Below, piece after piece: positions 50,845-60,579 of a stretch of 64,000 nucleotides of DNA. The stretch is from Annona cherimola. Its lineage: Eukaryota; Streptophyta; Magnoliopsida; Magnoliales; Annonaceae. Numbering within the stretch: the first letter of the stretch is position 1; each line of letters starts with the position of its first letter. The notes under the pieces were generated by a model, which was not told the origin of the DNA, searched no databases, and saw nothing but the letters and a program-made list of their open reading frames with translations. The translations under genes and the position numbers were made by a program. The stretch lies in NCBI GenBank assembly GCA_030490835.1, contig CM059972.1, positions 19,197,764 to 19,261,763 on the forward strand, in the 5' to 3' direction.

Positions 50845-53800
50845 GAATTACTTGCTTATTTCTTTCAGATATGCTTTAAGGCAAAGGCAAATAATGAATG
50901 GTTCATGGATAGCGGTTGCTCAAGGCACATGACCGGTGAAAGAAGCTTATTTTATAAACTTAAGCCTTGCAACGATGGAATGGTTGCCTTTGGAAATAAT
51001 GAAAAAGGTAAAATTAAAGGTAAAGGAAATATACGTAGTATTTCAAATGCATGCATGGAAGATGTTTTGTTTGTTGAAGGACTCAAACACAATTTAATGA
51101 GCATTAGTCAATTATGTGACAAAGGATACAAAGTTGTGTTTGAATCATCTATATGTAATGTATTTGATGGAGAGCATATCATGTTTAGTGGTAAAAGACA
51201 TGGAAATGTATATTTGGTTTCACTTGATGAATTGAATGGTCAATGTCTAATGGCCATTGATAATGATCCATGGGTTTGGCATAAAAGGCTTGGACATATA
51301 AACATAGGAAACATAAAAACCCTATGGAAAAAGAGTTTGGTAGAAGGATTACCAAGATTGAAATATGACAAGGACAAGATTTGTAAGGCATGTCAATTAG
51401 CAAAACAACCCAAAATGCCTTTCTCTACCAAAAAGGAAATTTCCACCACCAAGCCACTTGAATTGCTACACATGGATCTATACGGGCCATCCGACATTCT
51501 AACCATTGGTGGAAAGAAATATGTATTTGTCATAGTTGATGATTTTTCAAGATTCACATGGATAATTCTCTTAGCTAGTAAAGATGAAGCCTTCTCTATG
51601 TTTGCAACTTTTGTAAATTTGGTGCAAAATGAAAAACAAAGTACTATTGTGACCATAAGAAGCGATCATGGTGGCGAATTCGAAAACAAACGATTCATGG
51701 AATTTTGCAATGAAAAAGGAATTCACCATACATTTTCTGCACCAAGAACTCCACAACAAAATGGAGTAGTAGAAAGGAAAAATAGAACCATACAAGAGAT
51801 GGCTAGAACTATGCTAAATGAGAGCAATCTATCCAAGAAATTTTGGGGTGAAGCTGTAAGTACAGCTTGTCATGTATTGAACCGTGTCACCATTCGAGCA
51901 ATCTTGAAAAAGACCCCATATGAACTATGGAAAGGAAGAAAGTCAAATATTTCTTATTTTCATGCTTTTGGATGTACATGTTATGTTTTGAATAATGGAA
52001 AAACTAACTTGGGAAAGTTAGATGCTAAAAGTGATGAGGCTATATTTCTTGGATATTCATCAAATAGCAAAGCATATAGAGTTTTCAATAAACGAAACCA
52101 AGTTGTTGAAGAATCCATACATGTTGTATTTGATGAAATTGACCAAACTCCGAGAAAGGAGGATGAACTAAGTGATGCAGATGAGACAAAAAGCAAAGAA
52201 CAACCAAAGGAACTCGAGCTCAAGCCAGAAAATCCAGAGGAGGAAGAGGTAAGTGAAGGTAATGATTCTTACAAACCTCCAACTGATTTAAAGTTCAAAA
52301 ATGCCCATCCAATTGAGCAAGTTATTGGAAATGTATATGAAGGAGTGAAAACTAGAAGATCAAAACAAAATGTTTATGGTGAATATGCCTTTGTATCTAA
52401 AATTGAACCAAATACCATTGAACAAGCTCTCAATGATGAAAATTGGGTGATTGCAATGCAAGAAGAGCTAAACCAATTCGAAAGGAACAATGTATGGCAC
52501 TTAGTTCCTAGACCAAATAATCACACTATCATTGGTACCAAATGGGTTTTTAGGAACAAATTAGATGAAAGCGGGCTTGTAATTAGAAACAAGGCCAGAT
52601 TAGTAGCCAAAGGGTATTCCCAAGAAGAAGGAATTGATTTTGAAGAATCATATGCACCCGTGGCTAGATTAGAAGCCATACGTATTCTATTAGCATTTGC
52701 TTCTCATATGAGTTTCAAATTGTTTCAAATGGATGTAAAAAGCGCATTTTTGAATGGGTACTTGAATGAAGAAGTATACGTTGAACAACCCCCTGGTTTT
52801 GAAGAAAAGGATCAATCAAAGTTTGTTTATAAATTAACCAAAGCGTTATATGGACTAAAACAAGCACCAAGAGCTTGGTATGAAAGGTTAAATAGTTTCT
52901 TGATTGATCATGAGTTTCAAAGAGGGAAAGTAGACACTACTTTGTTCATTAAGTACAAAAATAAAAATATTTTGATTGTACAAATTTATGTGGATGACAT
53001 AATATTTGGTGCTACTGACGAAAAACTTTGTCAAGAGTTTTCTAAGATAATGCAGAGCGAATTCGAAATGAGCATGATGGGAGAATTAAATTTCTTCCTT
53101 GGACTGCAAATCAAGCAACAAAGTGAAGGAATATTTTTGAACCAGTCCAAGTATGTCAAAGAAATGCTCAAGAAATTCGGAATGCAGAATAGCAAAGGGG
53201 CAAACACTCCAATGAGCTCTACAATCAAGATCGACACGGACGAAAACGGTAAAAGTATCGATCAAAAGCTCTATAGAAGCATGATTGGATCCTTGTTATA
53301 TTTAACTGCTTCTAGACCCGATATCTTATTCAGTGTTTGTATGTGCTCTAGGTTTCAAGCATGTCCCAAAGAATCACATTTACTTGCTGTAAAAAGAATT
53401 TTTAAATATCTGATAAAAACTACAAACCTTGGACTATGGTATCCAAAGGGGTCAACCTTTGATCTAATCGGCTATTCGGATGCAGATTTTGCCGGATACA
53501 AAGTAGATAGAAAGAGTACTAGTGGAACTTGTCAATTTCTTGGATATATGTTAGTTTCATGGCATTCAAGAAAACAAACAAGTGTTGCACTATCTACTGC
53601 GGAAGCCGAATACATAGCCGCCGGTAGTTGTTGTGCCCAATTACTTTGGATGAAACAGCAATTAAAGGATTATGGTATTGATTATGTTGATATTCCTATT
53701 AGATGTGATAATACGAGTGCAATTTGTTTGACTAAAAATCCTGTATTACATTCTAGAACCAAACATATTGATGTGAGACATCATTTTATTCGTGAACATG

Positions 53801-53931
53801 TTGAAAATCATGATGTGTGCTTAGAATATGTGAAAACAGAAGACCAAATTGCTGATATCTTTACCAAACCTCTAGCCAAAGATTCATTTTATAAGATTAG
53901 GAATGATATGGGGATGATAGAGCTTAACTAG
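50845..53931 (+). CDS. pol: Sirevirus pol (protease, integrase, reverse transcriptase, RNase H)
   Basis: It continues in the gag frame after a single TAA. Protease [10 protein letters not shown] starts at 50908. The integrase has an H-C zinc site (HKRLGH...CKAC), then [13 protein letters not shown] and VVERKNRT supplying the D,D-35-E triad. Reverse transcriptase has [21 protein letters not shown] and the catalytic YVDD at 52987-52998. RNase H has [17 protein letters not shown] and a DNTSA block. The frame is open to TAG at 53929-53931. The first ATG is only at 50905, inside the protease motif, so an independent start is unlikely; expression as a gag-pol read-through is expected. Confidence 0.93.
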   Translation, partial: ELLAYFFQICFKAKANNEWFMDSGCSRHMTGERSLFYKLKPCNDGMVAFGNNEKGKIKGKGNIRSISNACMEDVLFVEGLKHNLMSISQLCDKGYKVVFESSICNVFDGEHIMFSGKRHGNVYLVSLDELNGQCLMAIDNDPWVWHKRLGHINIGNIKTLWKKSLVEGLPRLKYDKDKICKACQLAKQPKMPFSTKKEISTTKPLELLHMDLYGPSDILTIGGKKYVFVIVDDFSRFTWIILLASKDEAFSMFATFVNLVQNEKQSTIVTIRSDHGGEFENKRFMEFCNEKGIHHTFSAPRTPQQNGVVERKNRTIQEMARTMLNESNLSKKFWGEAVSTACHVLNRVTIRAILKKTPYELWKGRKSNISYFHAFGCTCYVLNNGKTNLGKLDAKSDEAIFLGYSSNSKAYRVFNKRNQVVEESIHVVFDEIDQTPRKEDELSDADETKSKEQPKELELKPENPEEEEVSEGNDSYKPPTDLKFKNAHPIEQVIGNVYEGVKTRRSKQNVYGEYAFVSKIEPNTIEQALNDENWVIAMQEELNQFERNNVWHLVPRPNNHTIIGTKWVFRNKLDESGLVIRNKARLVAKGYSQEEGIDFEESYAPVARLEAIRILLAFASHMSFKLFQMDVKSAFLNGYLNEEVYVEQPPGFEEKDQSKFVYKLTKALYGLKQAPRAWYERLNSFLIDHEFQRGKVDTTLFIKYKNKNILIVQIYVDDIIFGATDEKLCQEFSKIMQSEFEMSMMGELNFFLGLQIKQQSEGIFLNQSKYVKEMLKKFGMQNSKGANTPMSSTIKIDTDENGKSIDQKLYRSMIGSLLYLTASRPDILFSVCMCSRFQACPKESHLLAVKRIFKYLIKTTNLGLWYPKGSTFDLIGYSDADFAGYKVDRKSTSGTCQFLGYMLVSWHSRKQTSVALSTAEAEYIAAGSCCAQLLWMKQQLKDYGIDYVDIPIRCDNTSAICLTKNPVLHSRTKHIDVRHHFIREHVENHDVCLEYVKTEDQIADIFTKPLAKDSFYKIRNDMGMIELN

Positions 53932-54359
53932 GAAAGATACTTAAGAAAATTAAATTGGAAAATGTCAAGTCGATGAGTCAAGTCGACTCCAGGGACGCCA
54001 GGTCGACTCCGCTTCAGAAGCGAAGTCGACTCCGCTTGAGTCGAAGTCGACTCCGCCCCCAGGCGAAGTCGACTCCAGATGGACCGAAGTCGACTTCGCC
54101 TAGGGCAAGTCGACTCCGCGCGCGCGACCGTCCGAATTCCGGAAACTCTTTCTTTTCTTCTCTCCTCTCTTCTTTCTTTCTCATTTTTTCCGGCCTCTCT
54201 GCTTTTCTCTTTTTCTCCGGGGATTCTCCCTATTTCTCCATCTCCGGCGACAGTCTTTTCTCCGGCAATTTTTTCTTCCATCTCCGGCAAAACTTTTCCG
54301 GCAAATCCTTTTCTCTCCTTCACTAGCATTCCCTCTCAGATTCCATAAATCCCATCTCA
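53932..54359 (+). repeat. Spacer with second GTCGAC array and C/T-rich leader
   Basis: 53965-54120 holds seven GTCGAC words in AAGTCGACTCCGC/CCAGG contexts, echoing the LTR array but GC-richer. From about 54135 to 54359 the strand is pyrimidine-rich (CTTTCTTTTCTTCTCTCC) and resembles a 5' leader for the next frame. Short frames on both strands here are palindrome shadows. Confidence 0.8.
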
Positions 54360-55937
54360 ATGGCCCCGAAGAAAGCCGTCTCCAAACCATCAAAAAAGCC
54401 TGTGCCTAGACCTCCCACATCTCACACTGAGGAAGAAGTCCCTAGGAGAGCTAGGACATCTGCAAAACGGGCTCGAGAAGAACCCTCAACTTCGACGGGT
54501 AAACGGGTTCGATTCCAAACCTCCACTCAATCATCTGATCAAGCACCCAGGTCGGAAAATCAACAAACCTCACAGAGTACACAATCCGGAACAAGCAGAA
54601 GGGGCACTGCAGCTGGGAAAGCCCAAGTTTTGAAGATGCCCACTACCTACTTCAAAACCGAGCTCCAACATAGCCGTTTCTACAAAAAGTTCTACGAACG
54701 GAAGGTATTCATACCCAAGATCATAGATTTCAATTTCTTGAAAGAATATGGATCCGACATAGAAGATCTATTGGATTTTCAAGGATGGACCAACTTGCTA
54801 AAGGAAGACGAAAGGGTCTATCCAGATCTTACTCGAATGTTTTATTATCTTTGGGATGAAGAATACTTTGGAACATTCGTCAAAGGAGTCGAAATGGATA
54901 TTGGAATCGGGATAGTTGCAGGACCGACTGAAGTAATGAGTCATTTGGGACACATACTTGGAGTCCCATATGAGGATGAGCCTATCCCAGAAGACCTCAC
55001 CTTGGATCAAATGTATAATCAGCTCACCCGGAGCAACAAGTACCATCCGGGAATCAAATTCCTTCGGTACATGGATTTGTCACCCAGGCTACGGGTACTA
55101 AGGCTTCTCATTGCCCACTGCATCTACCCAAAGGGCGGTGGAAGAAATCAATTGAATCCACAGGAAGCTGGGATACTATGGAAAGTGGCCAACAGGGTCA
55201 AAGTAAGCATACCCAAATTATTTCTAGAAGCCTTGGCAAATAGAAAAGACAACCCACGAGGAGTCCTTCCCTATGGCACATGGATCACAAAGATCCTTGA
55301 ATACTTCAAAGTGGATATTGAAGGCGAGCCTTTCGAAGTGCTCAAATCCACTAATGCCATAAATAAAGCTCTCATCCAGAGAATGAAGATCAATTTGCTT
55401 GAACTAAGGCATGACGCTTCAGAAGAAGAGCATCAAGAGGACCAAGCACAAGCTGAGGGGGAGCAACCTCCCGAAGCACCGACTGCTCCAGAAGAGCCAC
55501 CATCACCTCAATCCCACGGCTCATACTCCCCACAAGGATCCGTTGCACGAGAACGGGTACCTCCAACCGCTTCTGAGGAGGTCACCCTAAGGGATCTCAA
55601 AGATGAAATCATTGCCATGAGGGCAGAAATGGGCTATCAAGAAAACCGGATGACAAGTCTTGTCACCGGTGTCCTTAATGCGATTGAAGATATGCATTCC
55701 CGACAAGATAGAATCGAGCGGGAAATGCGAAAAATCCGATATCATCTTGCATCAGGCCATCATAAAAAGAGACCCATGCCTGAACTCGATCCCTACGAAT
55801 CGGGTTCAGTTCATAGAGAGGCAACTCCCGATCATGCTTCTCTTGTTTACTCCTCGGCCCATCATTGTCCCATCAAACCTGTTCCATATCCGATCTCTCA
55901 ATTTCAATTTACCAAGTCTTTGGTACTTTTTGAATGA
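54360..55937 (+). CDS. Extra 3' frame of the Sirevirus, 525 codons, function unknown
   Basis: It lies between pol and the 3' LTR, where Sireviruses may carry an env-like or other frame. Residues 1-75 are basic and Ser/Pro/Arg-rich with nuclear-localisation-like clusters (KPSKKPVPRPP, RRARTSAKRAR). Residues about 94-340 form a compact domain (FYERKVFIPK, LLDFQGWTNLL, VKGVEMDIG, RYMDLSPRLRVLRLLIAHCIYPKGG split over positions), resembling the 'putative plant transposon protein' domain I recall from retroelement frames. Then come an acidic/Pro-rich linker (about 350-400) and a coiled coil (about 408-463). I see no signal peptide or membrane segment, which argues against an envelope protein. Confidence 0.8.
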   Translation: MAPKKAVSKPSKKPVPRPPTSHTEEEVPRRARTSAKRAREEPSTSTGKRVRFQTSTQSSDQAPRSENQQTSQSTQSGTSRRGTAAGKAQVLKMPTTYFKTELQHSRFYKKFYERKVFIPKIIDFNFLKEYGSDIEDLLDFQGWTNLLKEDERVYPDLTRMFYYLWDEEYFGTFVKGVEMDIGIGIVAGPTEVMSHLGHILGVPYEDEPIPEDLTLDQMYNQLTRSNKYHPGIKFLRYMDLSPRLRVLRLLIAHCIYPKGGGRNQLNPQEAGILWKVANRVKVSIPKLFLEALANRKDNPRGVLPYGTWITKILEYFKVDIEGEPFEVLKSTNAINKALIQRMKINLLELRHDASEEEHQEDQAQAEGEQPPEAPTAPEEPPSPQSHGSYSPQGSVARERVPPTASEEVTLRDLKDEIIAMRAEMGYQENRMTSLVTGVLNAIEDMHSRQDRIEREMRKIRYHLASGHHKKRPMPELDPYESGSVHREATPDHASLVYSSAHHCPIKPVPYPISQFQFTKSLVLFE

Positions 55938-55942
55938 TTGAC

Positions 55943-55953
55943 AAAAAGGGGGA
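55943..55953 (+). other. Internal polypurine tract
   Basis: AAAAAGGGGGAG just after the extra frame duplicates the tract next to the 3' LTR. Repeated polypurine tracts are a reported Sirevirus trait. Confidence 0.7.
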
Positions 55954-56259
55954 GGACGATAGGTTAGATTTGAGTGTTTTTGGGTTGGGTAGTTTGTATC
56001 TAGGATAGTTTCATTTATGCTTCATTGTATTCTGTAATGAAACTTCATATATATGAAATGATGTTTGATATGATAATTGGTTTATGATTGATATATGATA
56101 CAGAGTTTGAATGAATAATATATTTGATCAATGATTACAATACAAAGTTAAATGTTCTCAATTATATGTTCAAACGATACTTATATGCTCTGTTTTCTCA
56201 AATGAATATGTTCGAAATTTTTGAAAGGTATCAACTCAAATGAAGTTTTGCCAATCATC

Positions 56260-56273
56260 AAAAAGGGGGAGAT
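56260..56273 (+). other. Polypurine tract for plus-strand priming
   Basis: AAAAAGGGGGAGAT directly abuts the TGTTGG start of the 3' LTR at 56274. Confidence 0.9.
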
Positions 56274-57965
56274 TGTTGGAAACAATGTTCAAAATAATCT
56301 AAATTGACCAAAGCCTGAGTTTTGATGATTAACAAGAACTTATTTGAGTATATAAAGAGTACTAACATGTTTGACAAATGTTTAAGGAAAGCAAAGAAGT
56401 CAAGTCGATCTCCAAGTCGACTTGGACTTCGACTTGGGCGAAGTCGATCCCAAAGTCGACTCAAATATCGACTTGAGAATGAATCCCAAAAGGCAACAGG
56501 TGAAGTCGCAGATCAAGTCGACTCCACTTGCGACTTGGGAAGTCAAGTCGCAGACGAAGTCGACTCCAGCATCGACTTGGAGTATCCAGAATTGAAAAGT
56601 GAAAACGAGCAAGTGAAGTCGCAGGTCAAGTCGACTCCACTTGCGACTTGGGAAGTCAAGTCGCAGACGAAGTCGACTCCAGAATCGACTTGGGGTATCC
56701 AGAGTTGAAAACTGGAAACGAGCATAACGAAGTCGCAAACGAAGTCGACTCCATGTGCGACTTAGGCGAAGTCGCAGGCAAGGTCGACTCCAACTTCGAC
56801 TTGAGAAGTTTTGAAGTTCAAGATGAAGATTCAAGCATATCCAAGACATCCATTCAAAGTGTCTCACATACAAATGAACTTCAAAGACTATTCTTAAAGT
56901 TTCTTGAAGATCAAAAGTTGAGATTCATATTCAAAGATCAAATCAAGTCTATCAAGTCCAAAGATAAGTTTCAAGCTCATTCCAAATGAAGTAATACCCA
57001 AGTCATGAAGACCAATTTTATAAAGTAAAAAGCAGTTCAAGAGGATCAAGATGTTTTTGCAAAAGACCAAGCCAAGTCGCAACCCAAGTCGACTCCAGGA
57101 TCGACTTGAGTTGAAGACTGAAGGCCAAGTTGACCCAGACTCGGACTTGGAACTCTGAAGAACTGGAGTCGCACACGAGGTCGACTCCAGGTGCGACTTG
57201 GAAGCCAAGTCGCAGGCCAAGTCGACTCCACATGCGACTTGGGTCACAACGGTCGGAATTTATTTGAACGTTGGCGCATTAAATACGCGCCACCTACCCT
57301 CTAACGTTCGGATTCCCTCCAAAGTTATAAATAGCATTCAAGTTGGACGAAGGGAGGAGCGGAGAATCATTAAGTGTGCCTAACTACTACATTCAAGAGC
57401 TAAAAAGAGATCAAGCCACTCAAAGTAGAAGAACTCCACTTCAAACTGCAAGAGCGTCATTTCAGAATCTTCAAAGCCAACTCTTCAAGTTCTTCTCTGC
57501 GCCGAATTGCTGCTACACATCTGTAAAGTGTAGTTTTCTTATTCTTTCTGTTATATGTGTTGAACTTGATCTAGTTTGAGGAACTAGGATCAAGTATATG
57601 CTAAGTAGTGTGTGATTGGAGTGTGACTCATCACCTACTTGTGCAGTGTTTTGTTGATGCCACCTAGAGCTGGAATCTAGAAGAGAGCAGTGGCTCTAAT
57701 TGTATTGAGAGAATACAATAGTGGAACCCAAGTCACAAGAAGTGTGAGCTTGGAAGAGTGGAGTAGGGAGGTTGCCCGAACCACTATAAAAACCTTGCGT
57801 GTTTGGTTTATTTATCTGCTCTTTACATTATACTACCTTTCATTACGATTCTTCATTAAGGGGACTGGATTAATCCGGGGTTAAGTTTCTGTTTAAGTCA
57901 TAAATTTTTAAATACCCAATTCACCCCTCCCCTCTTGGGTTTTTGCCATTAACTCGGGACCAACA
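56274..57965 (+). repeat. 3' LTR of the Sirevirus, 1692 bp
   Basis: It is identical to the 5' LTR by eye except A48245 to C57217 and G48717 to A57689. It contains the same palindrome array, TATA box and ends, and is followed by the TATAT duplication. Confidence 0.95.
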
Positions 57966-58435
57966 TATATAACCTCATCCATTTTTAACGTCTAGATGGT
58001 TGGTAAAACTTACTCTATTTATTGTATTTAGTATCACTTATATTATTATGAAAATCTTTTCATTTTTTTAATATCATTGTATATGCGTCGTATTTACAAA
58101 CATATGAAATCAACGTAATAAAATGATTTAATGCTAAATATCAATTTTTCAGTAGTATTTTTAATATCTAAACTATCTAAAATATTATTATTATATGGAT
58201 AAATGATTATATAAAGTATTACTATATTTCAATATATATGCAAATGAATCTAAGTATTTTTTCTAATTTACATATGAAGTTACCTATTTTTGAGAAAATG
58301 TGGCATTTGCACATATTGGATTTAGATGAAATTTCGCCTCATAACTAAAAAAATTATATTAAATACAATAAATGAATTGAATCAAACATCAAAATCTTAA
58401 AATTTGAAAGAGTTACATGGAATCGCTTCTACGCC
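57966..58435. mobile_element. Fold-back element copy R8, interrupted by the Sirevirus
   Basis: The family blocks run from ATAACCTCATCCATTTTTAA to GAGTTACATGGAATCGCTTC. The missing terminus (GCATGCTTCAATAAAACTC) lies left of the 5' LTR at about 47273-47301. Joining the flanks through one TATAT restores a normal family end. Confidence 0.65.
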
Positions 58436-58514
58436 CGTTTCTTTTTTACTTTCCTCATATTTTTTCCATAACATGATTTTTCTTAAAAGCACCTTGCTAT
58501 AAGAATTCTTGTTG

Positions 58515-59320
58515 AACTTTACTAATTAATCCTTTTTTAGAATATTTCCACAACAGTATAACGAATTTTTTTTATTGGGATGGAAACTAATGCTCCAATC
58601 GAGTCCAGTTTGGAACTTTGGGTCAATGCTCATGTTAACCGTTTGGTAATCTGAATATTGACAAATATTATTTTATTTAATTAATCTTTTAATCATATGT
58701 AATATATATTTGGCTGCATTATATGTATTTTGACTATAATTAACCATTTACCTACAAATACTTGTTGAATTTGAATGGTGACATTTGGTTAAATATAACA
58801 TTTTTTACGGCAAATGTAACCAAAAATAATGTTTAATATAACTAATAAAAGTTGGCTTAAATTTTTTTTGCCTACCGTTAATATAGTATTTAATTCTTAA
58901 ACTTTACTAATTAATCCTTTTTTAGAATATTTCCATAACATTATAACGAATTTTGTTTTTTTATTGGGATGGAAACTAATGCTCCAATCCAGTCCAGTTT
59001 GGAACTTTGAGTCATTTACACACTCATACATGCTCATGTTAACCGTTTGGTAATCTGAATATTAACAAATTTTATTTTATTTAATTAATATTTTAATCAT
59101 ATGTAATATATATTTGGCTGCATTATATGTATTTTGACTATAATTAACGATTTACCTACAAATACTTGTTGAATTTGAATGGTGACATTTGGTTAAATAT
59201 AACATTTTTTACAGAAAATGTAACCAAAAATAATGTTTAATATAACTAATAAAAGTTGGCTTACAATTTTTTTATGTTAAGGCTTAAAATTTTTTTGCCT
59301 ACCGTTAATATAGTATTTAA
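58515..59320. repeat. Tandem duplication, units of about 384 and 422 bp
   Basis: Both units open with AACTTTACTAATTAATCC and share ATTGGGATGGAAACTAATGC, GTTAACCGTTTGGTAATCTG and GCCTACCGTTAATATAG. Unit 2 (from 58899) has two short extra segments, one reading CATTTACACACTCATACA. No coding frame. Confidence 0.8.
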
Positions 59321-59760
59321 TCCATTTGTTACAAAACGCAGCCGGATTAAAATTTTGCTGAAAAACGTGGGTGCAACTAAATTTTGTACTTCTCAAAAAA
59401 AAAAAAAAAAACAACTAAATTTTGTAAAAATGATCGAAATTTTTTAATAAATAATCGGGTCAGCTTAATACTTATAAAAATGAATTAAGTTGTCGTTAAT
59501 GATATATAAATACATAATTAATGTCTGATGGATAATAAGACATGCCGACTTCAAACTTTCCAGCCATAAAATATTTTGATGAGAGAGAAATATCCAACTC
59601 CAGTCACGCCAGCCCTAAAACAAAGATAAATTTGTTTGATTAATACATGATTATAAAAAATTTTGATATTCATCTGAATTTAAAATGATAGTATCTAATC
59701 GATAAAAGATTAACCTGGCGGTCCAAGCCAATCAGGCATCAAATATACAGTTGAGAAATC
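59321..59760. other. AT-rich DNA with a poly(A) run
   Basis: A 17-base adenine run lies near 59395-59411. Nothing else was recognised. Confidence 0.4.
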
Positions 59761-59764
59761 TAAA

Positions 59765-60045
59765 GGTGTGTTTGGTAATAAATAAAATATGTAAAGTAAA
59801 AAAATTTCAATTTAAACTTTTCACTCTTTATAACTATTTTATTTTTTTAATTATTTCTTCACATATTTCTATACAACTATACTACTTTTTAATAATTTCT
59901 ACATAACTACCTATATAATCAACCTTTCCATTTTAACTTTATTCTATTTACTCATCATATCATATTACATAATTTTATTTCATTTTAATAATTTTTACAC
60001 AAAAAATTTTTCATACTTAACTTTTATCATTTCCCAAACTTATTC
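59765..60045. mobile_element. Tourist-like MITE
   Basis: The head GGTGTGTTTGGTAATAAATA and tail CATTTCCCAAACTTATTC are imperfect inverted repeats. The body matches the family at 10170-10650 and 13457-13738. Confidence 0.5.
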
Positions 60046-60289
60046 ATATTAATTCATGCATTTATATGTTGAAAATATTGTCATTCCATTAAGTTTTTTT
60101 TGATAAAATAAACTAAAATAAAATAGATATGTGTTGTATTTATATAATTAAAAATCAAAAGTGGTATTCCACTCAAGAAATTAACAACATACCAATTCTT
60201 GACAGAATTTGAATAATTCACCGCCCATGAATTCTTTGGTTTTTAATTTTTTCCGTCCACAAACATATATATATAGGAGAAATTATCAA

Positions 60290-60579
60290 GTGCGGCGCCA
60301 ATTATGGTGCAGTGGCGCTAAAATGAGCCCCACATTGTGATAAAATCAAAATCTACTCCACAAATTATATTTAGAATAATATATTCTATTACCATATTAA
60401 TTTTCATACTAATCTAACATGTGTATGGATCATATCTGAAAATAGTACAAATTCAACGTAATAAAATAATTTGATGTAAATAATAACTTTAAAATGGATT
60501 TTTCAACATCTAAATTGTCTAAAGTATGATTTATATATGGATAAATAATTATATAAAATTTTATTATATTTTAATATAT
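60290..60579. mobile_element. Fold-back element R9, cut at the duplication junction
   Basis: The family sequence runs from CAAAATCTACTCCACAAATT to the AT-rich centre (TTATTATATTTTAATATAT) and stops at 60579, where the right segmental copy begins. The other half is absent from the window. Confidence 0.6.

Larger units (their letters stand above)
47302..57965 (+). mobile_element. Nearly intact Sirevirus-class Ty1/copia retrotransposon, 10664 bp
   Basis: Two LTRs of equal length (1692 bp), TGTTGG...CCAACA ends and a 5 bp target duplication TATAT (47297-47301, 57966-57970) define the element. Inside are an initiator tRNA-Met primer-binding site, gag, pol in copia order (protease, integrase, reverse transcriptase, RNase H), an extra frame, and two polypurine tracts. 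The long gag with two zinc knuckles, the extra 3' frame, repeated AAAAAGGGGGAG tracts and palindrome-rich LTRs fit the Sirevirus lineage. By eye the LTRs differ at two positions (48245/57217 and 48717/57689), so insertion was recent. Confidence 0.95.

Noticed and set aside
54360..55937. Calling the extra Sirevirus frame an envelope protein
   Set aside because: No signal peptide, membrane span or Cys-rich ectodomain is visible.
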